Shown here: positions 35,401-48,600 of the stretch, in pieces
Layout of the letters: every line of letters begins with the position of its first letter
How positions within the stretch are numbered: position 1 is the stretch's first letter
Assembly (NCBI GenBank): GCA_047495785.1
Contig: JBLDXI010000056.1
Span: 496,001-560,000, forward strand
Direction of reading: 5' to 3'
Length of the DNA stretch: 64,000 bases
DNA from: Lepidodermella squamata
Lineage: Eukaryota > Gastrotricha
Translations under genes and position numbers: made by a program
The notes under the pieces: generated by a model
Databases searched by the model: none
What the model was told of the DNA's origin: nothing
Seen by the model: the letters and a program-made list of their open reading frames with translations, nothing else

Positions 35401-38400
35401 TGGCTCGTGACAGCTGTTCGGTCAGGTGAGACGCCGCGAGGTGGCGCGCGATGAGCGGCCCGGGCGAAGCGCGGTCCGGCGATGCGGCGGCGAAAGCGGC
35501 GAGCGACGACGGCGGCGGGGCGGAGATCAGGCACTTGGCCAACAGGCCGTTGCCGCTGCTGCTGTTACTTTGCTGGGTGACATGGTCGCCCAACCGGCGG
35601 TAGATCGCACCAGGGGCGTGGAAGGCCGAGGCGTGTGGCTGATCGAAATTAACAGCCTATACAATTATGAAATAATTTGACTGTGCAATATTAATAAGAA
35701 AACAATGCAGCGAGAGAGTGCACCAGGTGTATATTACGTGCAATCAATAATTGAATAAGTAACTATAGGTAGATTATATGTATTGCACCATTTTACTTGT
35801 ATTTTGTCGAGTGGCGGCACGCAAGTTGGTCAAGATTCGATACGCCGTGAAAATAATACTATCGCGCAGCAGTAGGTATCCTTGGCGGAACTTTTTGCTC
35901 GGCGCCAGGCGTCACTAATCATAGGGTCAATAAATTTGGTAATAATTTGGCACGTTGTTATTTTGTAAAACAACAACAACATCATGTGCGATGAAATGAG
36001 ACAAAAAGTCGATGATTAACAAGATGCGGTATCGACTAGCTGCCAGTCGCCAGCAAAATAATACGACTGACTACATAGATTATTATTGGCAGTGGGCCGG
36101 CAACAAAAAGTCACTGCTTGTTGCTGCTGTTGCTGCGCGAGGCAAGTCCCAGATCAGCAGCAGTCGGCAGTCGGCGCGGCCTTAATCGCGGCAAAAAAGG
36201 GCCGGCGCCATGTCGGCGCATGGCGGTTACTTATTAGTAGTAGTCGGCAGTCGTAATAGTTTGACTAAAAGACGCTATACTTTATAATATATTACAAGAC
36301 GTGCGTCGCTTTCTTGTCGCAATCAGCGATATTTGTAGCAGCAGTGTATTCAGAGGCATGCATCGCAGTCGCCGATTGATTCTTGGCCATTTAACGTCGG
36401 TCGGTCGGTCGGTCGGCAAGTGGAAGTGGCGCCGTGCTGCAAATCGCTCGCCGCGCAGTCAACAAAGCATCGACGCCTGCTCACTCATCATTGCTACTAC
36501 TGCTGCTGCTGTGAATCGCAAGGGGCGCAAGTGGCCGCGCCGGAAATCGACCTCGCATTCGAAATGCGAGAGCGCTTCAGGTATCCAGACTGTCCAGTTA
36601 TAGTTATTATATGGTGTAGGTATTATAAGTAATTAGGGACGGCTGGAGTTTTTGAAAGAGAGTTTTTGCGCGGCTCGATTACATCGAAGCCCCATGTTTT
36701 TGCGCTCGACGGTGCGCTGCGCGGTGTCGAACAAAAGCGGCGGCGTTTTTTGCAAGGCATGTAACCGCCCACGCACGCTGGCTTTATTGTGCAAATCCAG
36801 GCACAAGTGAGGCATATCAGCGCGAGTAAATGAGCCTGGTCAGCGATGAGTGCCTGCCACCATTGTTCGCTTTGTTTTTGCTGGCGAGCGTCAACAGCCC
36901 GTTCAGCCGATGGCGCTGCGCCTACCTGTTGGTGGTGGTGGTGTTGGTGTTTTTGGTGACAGGCGAGAAGGAGGAGGAGCGGCTGCCGAGCGTGCGCGCC
37001 ATCGCAATAAATGAGCGCATCAATAATGAACAATGCGAAAACAATACGCAGTATACAGTATGCGCCATGCGCGCAGGTTAGCGACGAGAAGTGCGACGCC
37101 GCCATTCATTCATTCATTCGTTCACTCGTTTATAGGCAGGCAGGTAGGCAGGTAGCAGCGCGGCTGAAGAACACGGCGGCGCCATCATTTCAGTGCGAAA
37201 CGACGGCGACTAACGAGACTAGCAAGCTTTGAAACCAGGCCAAGGTGTTGTCTTTCAATTAGCGACACTGATACTGCCATTCATTCGTCGCAGTGTTCTT
37301 TTCTAATATAAGTAAACGAGTGCGAAATGCCAGTTAGCAGCGACACGTCTTCTACTTCTACACGTACATCGTCGTTTTCATGATATTAACGCCGAATTTC
37401 GACACTCAAAATAATAGGTAACCTCAAAACACATAATAACAGTCCCACATTAACTTCAACAAGTAACCATAGAAGAATAATTCAGGTTCCAATGTTGGAA
37501 ACCTGGCCAAAGATCTACGAAAACTGACCGATATTTCAAGTCCAAATCCTCAAGCGACTAGTAGAGTGACTGCATGAGATCGGGGAATACTATACAAAGT
37601 TCTTCCTTTTTATATGCACCAGAGATCAACCAATATCCTGGTAGTAAGTAGTACAAGGCCTTGGAGCTGGCAGCAGTTGAACATGATTGCAAGTTCGTTT
37701 GTAGGCAGTTATCTAACTCGGCATAGACAAGGAACGACTAGAGGATGGCTAGGGGATAGATCTATCAAGAATAATGATAAAAGACCAAAGAAATAGCAAT
37801 CTGAATCAATCAACCTTTTTCATGCGCGTCGAAACATGTGGGAAACATGTGGAGTCTCTGAAAGATCAAAACGATGGCTATATATCCATCAGTTCGATCG
37901 AACCCTCATTTTAAGGGCAATAGGTATTTGCGACTTAAACGGAAAGAGAGGAAAAAATCGAGACCAATCAAATTATCCGACGTCGGAATCTTGATACTTC
38001 GGAATAGAATGAATGCAAGTTCAATCATTGCAAATTCGGAGAAATACGGCATTTTCGAGGCTAACTAAATCACAACACACATAGAGAAACAACAGAAATT
38101 GTCTGGGAGTTGTTAGATGGAGTATCGATTGCGCTGTTAAATTGTCAAATAATGCGAGTCACGTATGCAGAAGGAGCGGGGCGTGAAAATGCCGACCTTC
38201 AATCGAGTTATATCGCGGGTCGTGTCGCCGTGCGAAAAAAACTGATCGGCATAGCGGTACGCGCGAATGAGCGGCGAAAAAACGCACAGTAGCAGACGCA
38301 GAAGCAGACGTAGACACGGGGGCCAACTGCGCCGGCTCAATCAATTTTTTGGCAGGCAGACGGGCGAAAAAATATAACGTCGCTGACCAGATAGATAGCC

Positions 38401-39836
38401 ATCGATATACCTTTGCGATTTCTTATTATAACACTATATAAGTATATGTGCAACGTCAATAAGGAAATACGATGAGATGAATCGAGGAGGCGAGGAGGCG
38501 AGATGAGTATTCATTCGGCTATTGTGGTGGGCCTGTGGCCTGAGCGCTGGTATCAAAGCGCATGTGATGCGATGCGATGCGCTTATACCGTCAATAACCG
38601 ATATTCGCGTGTTACTTATAATTGGCATCAGCGGCTGCCGGGCGTGTTTACGCCTCGGCCTTCGACGCCCGGCCAGCACATGCCAGGCTGGCCGCGAGAA
38701 GCACGCGGCTACAAAGCTACGAAGCAGCACTCGCTCGGAACAACATAAACTACCTACTATTACCATATACCGAGAGAGCAGAATCACGCAGAAGGGACGA
38801 GGCCACAGGCCACATCTTTCAATTTCAGCAGCAGCAGCAAAACCGGTTGTTGCACATCGCAGCAGAAGCTATACTTACTTATACTCACCTATACCATTTA
38901 ATATGATTAATAATAATAACAGTAGTAAACTAGACTGATGAACGAGCCCGCGAGTAGGATAGGTGCGGGTGGGGTTGCTGGTTCAGTTGATTGCTGGCCG
39001 CCTATACATATATACACCGCTATACTTGGACTGTAAAATAGCAGTAAAACGCCTGCCAACAACTGGCTACTTTCTTGCGATGTTATACATGGTAGTTGAT
39101 TCGCATGTGGCAATTAACGTCGGCAGCGGCTCATCTTCAGCAGCCCCACCCCTTCCCTCCCCCCTGCTGCTGATTAACAAGCCTGCTATATAAGTATAGG
39201 TATCCGAAATGGGTTCGCTCGAAGCAACTTTGCTGGTAGTATATAGCGGGACACGCGCATGCATTAGTCGGCAGCAGCGCAGAAAGTGCCCATTCGGGTC
39301 AACATTTTCCTAACACTAGAATCTTCACTTCGGGCGCGACTCCAGTCACAGCTTTGCCACTGTGCGCGCAGCTTTGAGTTTCAGATTTCAGCACAAAAGT
39401 GTCTTCGCACACGCTGACGCGCGAATAAAAAACGGATCTTATAATAAAACTTTAACTTTAGCTTTCATCTAAAAAAACACTTACATGGTATCGTCTGTGG
39501 CATGAAAAGACGAGCACGCGAGCACGCGCCAGTAAATCAACATTTCATACACTTTTTTGAAAATTATTTGGTAAAACTCTCGAATCCGAATTTTCACATC
39601 AATGAAAGGAATAATTGAAGTAAAATAGAAGTATTCACCTGAGGCTGGCCTGATGGTTGCCATTGCGGTTGCGGAGATGCTGAGGTGCGTTGCCGGCTAT
39701 TCGGGCGACTGCGGTTATTGCCGGCAATCGGCGGAGGTGACACAGCCCAGTGCGACATTTCATCAGCTTCGTTATTCGGCAAAGCAATAATGTCCCGCAA
39801 AATAATAACGTAAGACGAATCGAAGAAACATTCAAC
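23446..39836 (-). CDS. PPP1R9: Neurabin/spinophilin (PP1- and actin-associated scaffold)
   Basis: Eleven exons join in phase to about 1,900 codons: 39836-39639, 35656-35060, 31836-31363, 29375-28616, 28564-28413, 28362-28147, 28091-27110, 27059-26357, 26255-25766, 24897-24283 and 23964-23446. The first 715 residues are low-complexity Ser/Ala/Pro/Gln. RVRF (about residues 718-721) is the canonical PP1-docking motif at the place of KIHF/KIKF in vertebrates. [20 protein letters not shown] leads into the PDZ domain (about 763-850; [49 protein letters not shown]). Coiled coil follows ([20 protein letters not shown]). The C-terminus has a SAM domain ([28 protein letters not shown], then [13 protein letters not shown]), as in neurabin-1. 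The protein targets PP1 to actin-rich synaptic sites. The most upstream exon has no convincing start, so the true 5' end may be further right or at an alternative exon. Its membership, and that of the 35 kb exon, rests on phase and composition only. Confidence 0.88.
29512..29534. repeat. (GA)n microsatellite in neurabin intron
   Basis: Uninterrupted GA dinucleotides over about 23 bp, flanked by imperfect AG-rich sequence. Confidence 0.9.
30631..30702 (-). CDS. Candidate alternative first exon of neurabin (24 codons)
   Basis: ATG at 30702 opens 24 codons ([20 protein letters not shown], then SAIV) ending at a GTAGGT donor in phase 0. The next downstream neurabin exon (29375) starts in phase 0, so the two can join. 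There is no independent evidence of transcription, and it could belong to a different transcript. Confidence 0.35.
33338..33421 (-). CDS. Candidate alternative first exon of neurabin (28 codons)
   Basis: ATG at 33421 opens 28 codons ([20 protein letters not shown], then NLVRVTIT) ending at a consensus GTACGT donor in phase 0. It can join the phase-0 exon at 31836. It lies in a 3.2-kb neurabin intron. Confidence 0.35.
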
Positions 39837-42645
39837 CTATAGAATTCTGCGAAAATGTACATAGATTTACATGAATACTGAGAAATAATCAGTGAAATTT
39901 AGCTAACATTGGACTATTCTCTGGTGTAAATTCATGCTACGAGTTTATTGAAATCTTCAGATGGCCTATCTGTGATCGATAACCTGAGATATGAATCTCA
40001 ATGAAAATGAAAGGAGAGAGACGTGAAAATCTTTATGAGAATAATTTGTGGAATATAATTTGCGAATTCGCTTTCCTCGCGGTACCGTATTTCTCGAATT
40101 TAACCCAGAAAATGTCCCCTATCGCCCCTCTAAACATATCACGATCGTAAAATCACCCTGAACTTCGATCGAATGCGTATGCAGGATATTATCTACAAAG
40201 CCTTTGATTCGAGACAATGATTGTTTGCTCATCAGATTATTAAGAGCGAAGCTGGAGAAGGAGGCTCTTCCAACATTGGCCAAACATGACTCAATCGGAA
40301 TATCGCTTTCTATGACTCTGCATATGAAAGACAGTGAGTGGCGAAAAAACGGAGAATTTTCGTCGTTCGAGATTCGGGCTCGGAAGTTATGCCTCATACA
40401 AATTTAGTTGGACTGAAATAAGTTGTTAAAGGATCGTAAATATACGAATGTTGGGTAATATCTTCGCCGTATGACATCCCTCAAGAGGTCTACGTTCAAC
40501 CTAAATCCTCACAATACCTTGGTGGGCGCTTTCGGGAAATACGGTAAAATCTTAGTTAAAAAAGGCGATGAGCATATGCGCGAGCGGACACCCGTGAAAG
40601 CGAGCGAGTTCTCAATGTTTCACGCGCGCCAACATCAGGCGTACGACATTTTGCGAGTCGAAAGTGGCGGCGATGATGTTGACGTTGACAATTTTGGAGC
40701 CGCCCGCTGCTTACAATAAGACATAATGAGTCGCTTGTTTTCGAAAGCATCATCATACAAATACCTAATAAGTATATCTCGTGTGTTCGTGGGAAGAGTG
40801 TACCTATCTAAGCCCAGCTATGTTTGGACTCATCATCATCATCTTAGCAGTCGACGAGCGAACAAAAGCAACGCTAACTATAACAGCATTCTTATGCCCA
40901 TCTCCTATCTATAGATTTTGGTACGTTGGTTGGCATGCGCGCCAGTAGCAGCTAAATAGATCAATAGTATTAGGTAAAAAATCAGAAAACGCTAATCATG
41001 ATGAGAATCGATAGATACGTGTTCGATTGCCCCTCTCAAACAAGATCGTGTTTTTTGCTGGAGCGTGACTGCATCAGCGTGGCCGAAGAAATACACAGTT
41101 TTCATTTCGCAGACTAATATGTACCATGCGTTTGTTGTTGTTCATGTGTAGGCAGTTTTTTCCCTACTTACACCATATAGTGCTCCGGTATCATCATTTA
41201 ATTCTTTCATTCATGCTGCTGCTGTTGCCGCGTGATCGGCATCGGTATTTTGTTCGATTTCCTGATATTACGCGTCGATACATCGGTCTATAACGGCAAC
41301 AACAAAAAACCATTTGGAAGAAAAACATCTTGCTGTATAGTTCATTTTGCCATAATAACAACAACAACAACCACTACTACACCTCTTTGCAATGCAATTT
41401 ACAGGTTATCGCTATCTCCGCTTTCGCACGGAAAAAACCCGCGATTGTTTACACCTGCGTTGGATATTTGAAAATACAAATAAAACAGTGTGTATGCAGG
41501 CAACGTGAAAATCTGTATTCAGATCACCGTTTATTCGTAAAATCGCGCGATTCATCGATGCATTGAATACATCATCATCTTAAACATCATTATTTTTAGA
41601 ACAAATATTCGATGTAATAATAATAATAATAATAGTAATAATTATCATCAGCTATAATATACTCGGCGTACAATGTATAAATAAGTTGTTCAGCTGCGGT
41701 GTATTATTTTTTGAAATATCTTCTTCATCATTTTCGAGTGACGTAGTATAAGCGCAAGGTTGCAACAATAGTAATAATGATAATAATGATAATAATAATA
41801 TCATCGAAAAAGCCACAGTATCAGGTATAAACTGGCTATGCAACATTTTTTGTAGAGAGACGAGTCATAAGTAATAAATAAAGCCGCAAAATAACTCATT
41901 ATCAATAGTTGTACAGTATATGGTAGTGTAGTGTTGAAGAAGACAAGTATTAAATGTATGTATATAAAACATGGCGTAGGTAAAAGCGAAAAAATTTAAA
42001 CAGTTTTCATGATGCTTTTATATTACATAGTCAGTAGTCGGCAGGTATAATGCTGCTGTTTGTTAGAAAATGCTGCTGCTGCTGCTGTATACACCTATTA
42101 TAATGCAGGTATGCAAAGTTATTTACACACGATAATGACGATGCAGAGACAGAGAAAGAATGAGAGAGAGGGAACGAATGAATCCACGTTGAAGTTAGTA
42201 ACTTGTATAAAAGACGCGGCTGCTGCTGATGTGAATTTGTAAATGGATGAATGCGCATCAGCAACAGCAGGTAAAATGCCTGCCTGCCTGCCTGCCTGGC
42301 TAAGGCTGCGGCTTTCGGGGAAAAATGATGATGAATGTGTTGCCTGGAGCGCTGTATTTTATTTACACCGATGACGCGATAATAAAACGATGACGGGCCA
42401 TCGGACAGTGAAGAAATATCAGGATGATGATGATGAAGATGATGGTCACAAGAAGACACAGATGAAGATGATATAAGTATATCGAAGGACGAGCAGATCA
42501 GCAGTTTTGTGTACGAAATTTTCCGCTGCTGTACTTTACAAGAACGGTAACAAGAACAAACGGCAAAACGGCAGGCAGTCATTTGAATAAGGAAAGGACG
42601 TAGAAAAGGCTGTCTGTATCTATCGATGGGTCATCGATGGGTCGA
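39837..42645. other. Intergenic region, neurabin 5' side to CUB/Kunitz 3' side
   Basis: About 2.8 kb. Frames at 40119-40397 (-) and 40471-40719 (+) are moderately long, but have no splice context or recognisable motif. The rest is AT-rich with CAT, AAC and AAT repeats. I see no gene. It probably contains the main neurabin promoter or missing 5' exons. Confidence 0.45.
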
Positions 42646-45603
42646 TCAGGCGGGCACGTAGGCGGCACAGGCCTGCGAACACTCGGCCTCGCTGGCGAAG
42701 AAGCGCGGCGGCTCGTCGAACGACGACGCCGGCTTGCAGTCGTACGTCGTCGAGCACTGCCCGGCGTTCGGGTCGAGGTAGATGCGCTGCTTCAGGCCCG
42801 ACGACGACGACGACGTCTCATCCTCGGCATCGCCACACACGCTCAGACCGCCAGCACGATTTGCTGGCGAAGACGAGTTGGCATGGCTGGGCAGCAGCAT
42901 GGCCGAGCAGAGCATGGCCGGGTCGGCCGGGGCGTCCATGAACAACATCGGGTAGTTGGCGTCGTCCGCCGCCGTGCGCGCCGAATCTGGCGCCACGACG
43001 CGCACGCGCAACGCCGGCATGCGGAATGGCCGGTTCAGGTTAGACACCTCGTGCAGATCGAACAACGGTCTGGAAAAACAAGAACAAAATGAAACCGATT
43101 ATAACCGAAATATTCGGAATTGCTGATTGAAAAAAAACAATGGAGAAAACGCAAATTTTGCATAATATAATAATAATTGCAGCGTGACAGGCGTTCTTAC
43201 TTGGAATTGAACGATATGAACACGGATTGAATCACTCTAATCAATCCAAAATCCAAAATCACATCAGCCATTATCAACTTCTGAACTGTTATTTCGTAAT
43301 TACTCAAATAAATTATCTACTAGATGCTACAAGGTAATTGAAATCAAAACAGGATTCGAATTTCCCGACTAGTTTAGGTAAAATACATTAGACTTGAAGT
43401 CGATGTAAAACAAACCGTTTAAGGGGCGACTCGCCAGCACGATCCGGGTGCAGGATGAAGTCGGTGAGGACGTTCCAGTCCCACAGCTCGGCGTAGCCGG
43501 CGTACGAGCGGTTCGTGGTGAGCGCGTGCGGGATCAGCGGCGCCGTGTCGTGGTTCACGAAGATCGAATGGTACATGAAGCCGACGAGGTCGCCCTTGTT
43601 GACGGCGATCGGGTCCGCGACGTTGACGCTCGTCCACGTGAACGGCCGGATGGCGTAGTTCGCCGTCGAGATGTTGCGGTACGCCAGCAGCCAGTACGTC
43701 TGGTTCGAGCGCAGCCAGTCGCCCGTCGACACGTACCGCCGCAGCACCAGCAGCACGAAGTCGATAGAGGCCTGCGTCGACACGAACTCGACCGAGTCGA
43801 TGACGCCGTCGCACGCGATCGCCGGCTCCACCAGGAACTGGAACGCCGTCGACCGCATCGTGTACGCCGACGGCGGCAGCCGCTCCGCCGGCCCGAAGCA
43901 CAGCGGTTCGACCTTGGCCGGCGGTTTCGCCGTCACCGGCGCCCGGGTCGTCAACCGGCGCGTCGTCGTCGGCGCCCGCGTCGTAGTAGCCGCGCGCGTC
44001 GACGCAGCCGCCGTTGTTGTCGGGCGCATCAACGGCCCAGTGGCGCCTGTTGCTCCCGTCGCGCCGGTTGCGCCTGTGCGGCCCATCAGCGGCTTCGTGG
44101 TCACCGGCGCCGTTGTGCCCGGTCTCTTTGTCGTTGTTCGCGCCACGGTCGTCGGGCGGGCGCGAGTCGTAGTCGCCGCCAGCGTTGTAGCCCCTGTTAT
44201 CGAATGACAGTTATGACAAGTAAGTATAATATGCGTAAAGAAGTAGAAACTTACGAGCTGTTGTTGTTCGGGCGGCGGTTGTGGTGGCAGCGGCTGTTGT
44301 CGTTGTTGCCGGGCGGGTGGTTGTCGCGGCACGAGTAGCTGTTTTTTTGAGAAAAACACGATCACAATCGTTAACATTACTCTATCTCGTCAAACGAAAT
44401 TTGGTAGACCCGAAACTGCAGGGTCATGGTTGCGAAAATGTTCTTGAAACCTTAACACTCTTATTAAGAGAGTAGTGTGAGAGATGAACTCATGATCCTA
44501 CATTTTCACTGAAAGATGATTTCAGCCCTCATCTCTCTATATCTACTGCTATCTACTATCTGCTATCGATAAGCAAGAGAAAGTAGAACTTTGAAAACAG
44601 CCGAGAACTCACTTGTTGGCGGGAGAGTGGTTGGCGGTGGCGGCGGGCGGAGGGCTCGCACAAAGTCGGGCGTGTCCTCGCCGAAGAAGAGCGCGCGGAA
44701 GCCGCGGTACGACCACGTCGTGTCGGTGACGAAGCGCACGAGCAGCAGCGGCGACGAGGCGACGTACGACCAGCCGTCGTCGGCGACGAAGCCCACCCGC
44801 GCCAACGTGTCGTTGTACCACGAACGTTTCGCGTCGCCGCCGTAGCGCCGCACTTCGTCCGGCGAGTCGATGGTGCCGCAGATGCGGGCGAGCAGCGGTG
44901 CGGACAGGTCGGCGCCGTCGTAGATCTCGACGCGCTCCGACGCGCACAGCGTCTCGATGCGGAAGTCGACGAATTTGAGCACGGCGACGCGTTCCGGCCG
45001 CGCCGCGTCGCGCACGTCGATCAACCACCGGCAGTCCTGCTTCGGCGGGTAGTCGTCCGGGTAGCCGGGCGTGAAGATCTCGCCCGCCTGCGCCGCCACG
45101 CGGAACACCAGGCCCGGCACGCACATGCCGTAAGGCGTGTTCATGAAGTAGTGCTCGCGGGTGACCGGCGCCGACTGCTGCGCCTGCGCCACGCCGAAGA
45201 AGCCGCCGCCGTCTCCGCCGACCGACGCCAGCCATGCGACGGCCATCAGCATGAGAAGGCGGAGGGATGGTGATGGCGATCGCCATGGTCGGCGGCGACT
45301 CGACACGAACATCGACGAGGGAGGAGCAGCCACGGTACTACTCCTCGTTGCACGGTGGCTGGACGAGTTCTGTTGTTGCTGCTGCTGGCTGTTATTACAA
45401 GTGCCGCAGGTGACTGTTAAATCGCAGGGGATCCGGCTGTTAATTAGGTGATCCGGTGACTGGTGACTGGTCAGGTATACAGTAGTGGGGCTACTACCAT
45501 TAACAGACGAAGCACTAGCGGCTTCGTCGCCAGCAGGCGTGGCGACTCGGTGGGGCGTGGCGCGCCAGTCGCGGCGGCACGTGCCTTCTCGCAATCGAGT
45601 CAT
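42646..45603 (-). CDS. Secreted CUB / Thr-rich / Kunitz-like protein
   Basis: Four exons, 45603-44613, 44338-44255, 44193-43416 and 43069-42646, join in phase. A hydrophobic segment (LRLLMLMAVAWLASVGG) looks like a signal peptide if translation starts at 45312. The ATG at 45603 would bury it 114 residues in. The CUB domain starts CVPGLVFRVAAQAGEIFTPG, continues YPDDYPPKQDCRWLIDVR and ends near SYRGFRALFFGED. An 84-nt exon encodes Thr/Ala repeats and exon 3 continues them (GATGATGATGATG), a mucin-like stalk likely to carry O-glycans. About 190 residues follow, with predicted beta-strands and few cysteines (LCFGPAERLPPSAYTMRSTA to LWDWNVLTDFILHPD), that I cannot assign. The last exon ends in a Kunitz-like module (RIYLDPNAGQC, YDC, RFFASEAECSQAC). 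The combination suggests an extracellular matrix or cell-surface protein. No known gene matches the full order of domains. Confidence 0.8.
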
Positions 45604-48600
45604 ACGATGCGTTGCGCAGAAATTCACAACGAGTAATTAAAGCTATTTCACAGGGCCACCAGCATTTGCCCCGGTCGTTTAATTAGCTTGTTCCTTTTCT
45701 CAGCTCGCTAAAAAACACCTAGTAGCGAAACAATACAAGAAAAAATGATACAATCGGTTTAGCAAAGAAAAAACCGAGCGCTTCGAGTTATCTCGGCGTC
45801 GATCAGCGATCTGACGCTAATTAGCCACCGTCGCGTCGCTCGAATGGCTATTTTCGTTCCCGAAGACCGGCAACACGGCGAAGCGCGTCGCTTTTTTCCG
45901 TGGACGAGCGAGCGAGCGCGCGCGCAGTGTCTTACGAGAGTGAGCGCTTGGTCATTATCGCGCTGAGCGCTGAGGCGTCGATGCGCGCTCGCGCTGCGAC
46001 TCGCTCGCACACACGGCATGATGTTGCGGCGCATTGTTGCGCAGCGCGTCTTCGCCGCAGCGTGGCCGTGTGCGCGCGCACGGATTTTTTTAGGTTGCGT
46101 ACAGCTCGCGGCAGGCAGGCAGGCAGGCGACGCTGGATGCACCTAAGTGCTCGCGTCCGTCGCAGCATCTCGCTCGCCGTCGACGTCGGCGTAGACACGC
46201 GCCGCTAAATTATGCGCCTAAAAAAGGCGACACCTTGTCGACGCGGCCAGCGAAGCGCGCATCGCTAATTTTTCGCACAGGCTTGGCAGAAGAAGATGGA
46301 TTAAAGGCGACTGACACCATAAAAACTGTGTCAAGTAATGGGATGACGCGATGTAAGTCATCTCTACACGAGGCAAGTAAGAAAACACAACACCGACTAA
46401 TAATAGGCCGATCGATAAAAAGTTGCTAATCTGATGATGCTGATGAATGGCGATGAAAGTCATGAGCGGGAGAGTGAGCGGGCGAGCAACAGCGAAAAAG
46501 GGCCGGCGAGCGAAACAATGCTTGGGATTAACACGCGTTGATGGTTGAGAAAATAAGTGAAAAAACGAGCTGCCGGCCGGCAGGCATGTCGGTGGCGGTG
46601 GCGGCGTAGTTGTGAAGCCGGTAATAACGTGGCGCTCGTGCGCCTCAGTTAGGAGGTTGACATGGCTCAGGCGCCTCCTTCGTACCGGCGGCTGTAAGCT
46701 ATAAGCTATCTCTCGACCTGACAGTTAGGAGATACAAGCTCGAGCCATGCGGTGGCGAGTACTCGAGATGAGCTGATTGGAACTACTGAACATGCATGCA
46801 CACGCCGTGGTTGGCTGCTGTGGTCCGGTGCCCTAGCGTACCGGCAGCTGCTACCTGATTAACAACGAGGTATACAAATAGCAGGGTATAGATAGTAGCC
46901 GAAGTCGTCTCGGTTCGTGCATCACCACCATCATGGCCACTGCAGGAGGGGGATGAAAAATCTCGGCCGTGCGCGCGCGCACATGGCGCCGACCTAGATA
47001 ATAATGGCGATAGCGCGGCGACAAAACAAGAAGCAGCAAGCGCGTGAAAGAAATCGAGCCGTGTTTGCGCCGCGCGGTCGCGCTTTCACGTCGGACAGGC
47101 GCGCTTTGACGACGACCGGGCGCCTTTCAGCGATCAACTTTTCTGCGCCGCTGTCGCAATTCCGCCGGCCACTTGTTGATGCCCACTTGTTATTTTGCGC
47201 CTGTCCACCGCAGAATGGCGCGGCATTGAATGCTGTAAACACACAGCTCGTGAATAGCCGCAGCCACACTGCCTCCTGATTTTTTATTGCGCAGTGAAAA
47301 CAGCGGGCGGGCAGGCGCTCCCAGGGATGCGCGTCAGCTGAGTCAGTTTTCAGGCTAAAAATAATTGAGGTCACACAAAGAGAGATACACACGCAGGCGC
47401 GGTTTGAGTGCGCGATTGACGGACAGTGAGCGGGCACACTCGGATGAGCGAGGTCACGGGTGATGTGCTCACGTCAAAAATGACACGATAACGTTGTTAA
47501 TAGTAATAATAATGATGATGACGACGACGACCGACGACGATGACGGTGGAGGCTGCTCGTAAAAAAGCGCGTGACGGTGCGCAAGCTGCATCCTGCCTGC
47601 AGGCTGAACGCGCGCTCTTTTGCTGTTGCGCTCGGATGAGGCGGCGGCAGCAGCGGCAAAAATGGCGGCGCAAAACACCGGTAGTAACAGCAAACTTTGG
47701 TAACGACGATGATGATATCAAGTTTTGCGTAATAGCTGGCTTAATTGACACCTGGCGACTGATGTTGTTATGGCTATTACATGCATGCATGCCCGCATGC
47801 AGGCCTGCATTATGAGCAAAAATGAGAGTCGAAAACAATGCTAGAGAGCGTACATAGCAGCAAGAAACAGCGGCGCCGTTGCAGAAACTGCAATTTTGAA
47901 AATTACACAAATAACAAACAGCGAATAAATAAATAAATAAATAAAGTTATATGGCGGTCAAAAACGCTCGTCGCACAGCGCCATGATCTACTTACCACTC
48001 TCTCTCTCTCTGCTTGTGTTGTGTTGTTTCATTGCGGCTACGCTGTATACCTGAGAAAATGAGCCCGGCTGGGACACAGCTTGGTCGGTTCACTTCTGGC
48101 AGCTTGTCTCAACGGCGTTGCCGGCACGCTCGATGCCTCAGCGGAGGCAGGCAAAAAAGCCGAAGAGCTAATAGCTGTTGAGCGTTGTGTCTTACAAGTA
48201 TGTATGTATGGGTAATGGGCCTTGGTGGTACACGTGGACACCGTTGACAGCAGGTAGGTATAGGTATCCTACGTCTCATACCCTATTGAGCCCACAGTTG
48301 AGTTCGTGTGCATGAGTCGTCGATTTTTTGCCCGCATGCGCAAGCAAGCAACTGCGGTGCGCAGAGTGCGCGAAGAGTTGCGTCTCGAGCAGAGCGGCGG
48401 CGGCGAGGAGGGTCGATGATTTGGCGACGACGATCTCGCTTGCACTTTATGAAATATTGAAGCGGCTGTTCTCGAGACGCTGCGCGGGCAGAATAAGCAG
48501 GGTGGTGCGAGGAGGCGTCGTCGTTTTCTTTCGCACGCGCCGCGCCGGCTTCGCTTAATAGTTAATGCGCTGTTGTAATGTGTTGTCGCCGATCGCAGTT

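Noticed and set aside
36623-37105. 160-codon minus frame with a hydrophobic start
   Set aside because: Composition follows local CAG/CAC repeats and there are no domain features.
40119-40397. 92-codon minus frame
   Set aside because: No splice context, no motif, and an antisense frame of similar length exists.
43448-44338. Plus-strand 296-codon Arg-rich frame
   Set aside because: Shadow of the CUB/Kunitz gene, with Arg/Gln bias from GC-rich codons on the other strand.
44281-44475. Val/Ala-rich plus frame near the Thr-rich exon
   Set aside because: Antisense of the 84-nt Thr/Ala exon of the CUB/Kunitz gene.
44609-45286. Minus-strand 225-codon frame
   Set aside because: Out-of-frame shadow of the CUB exon.
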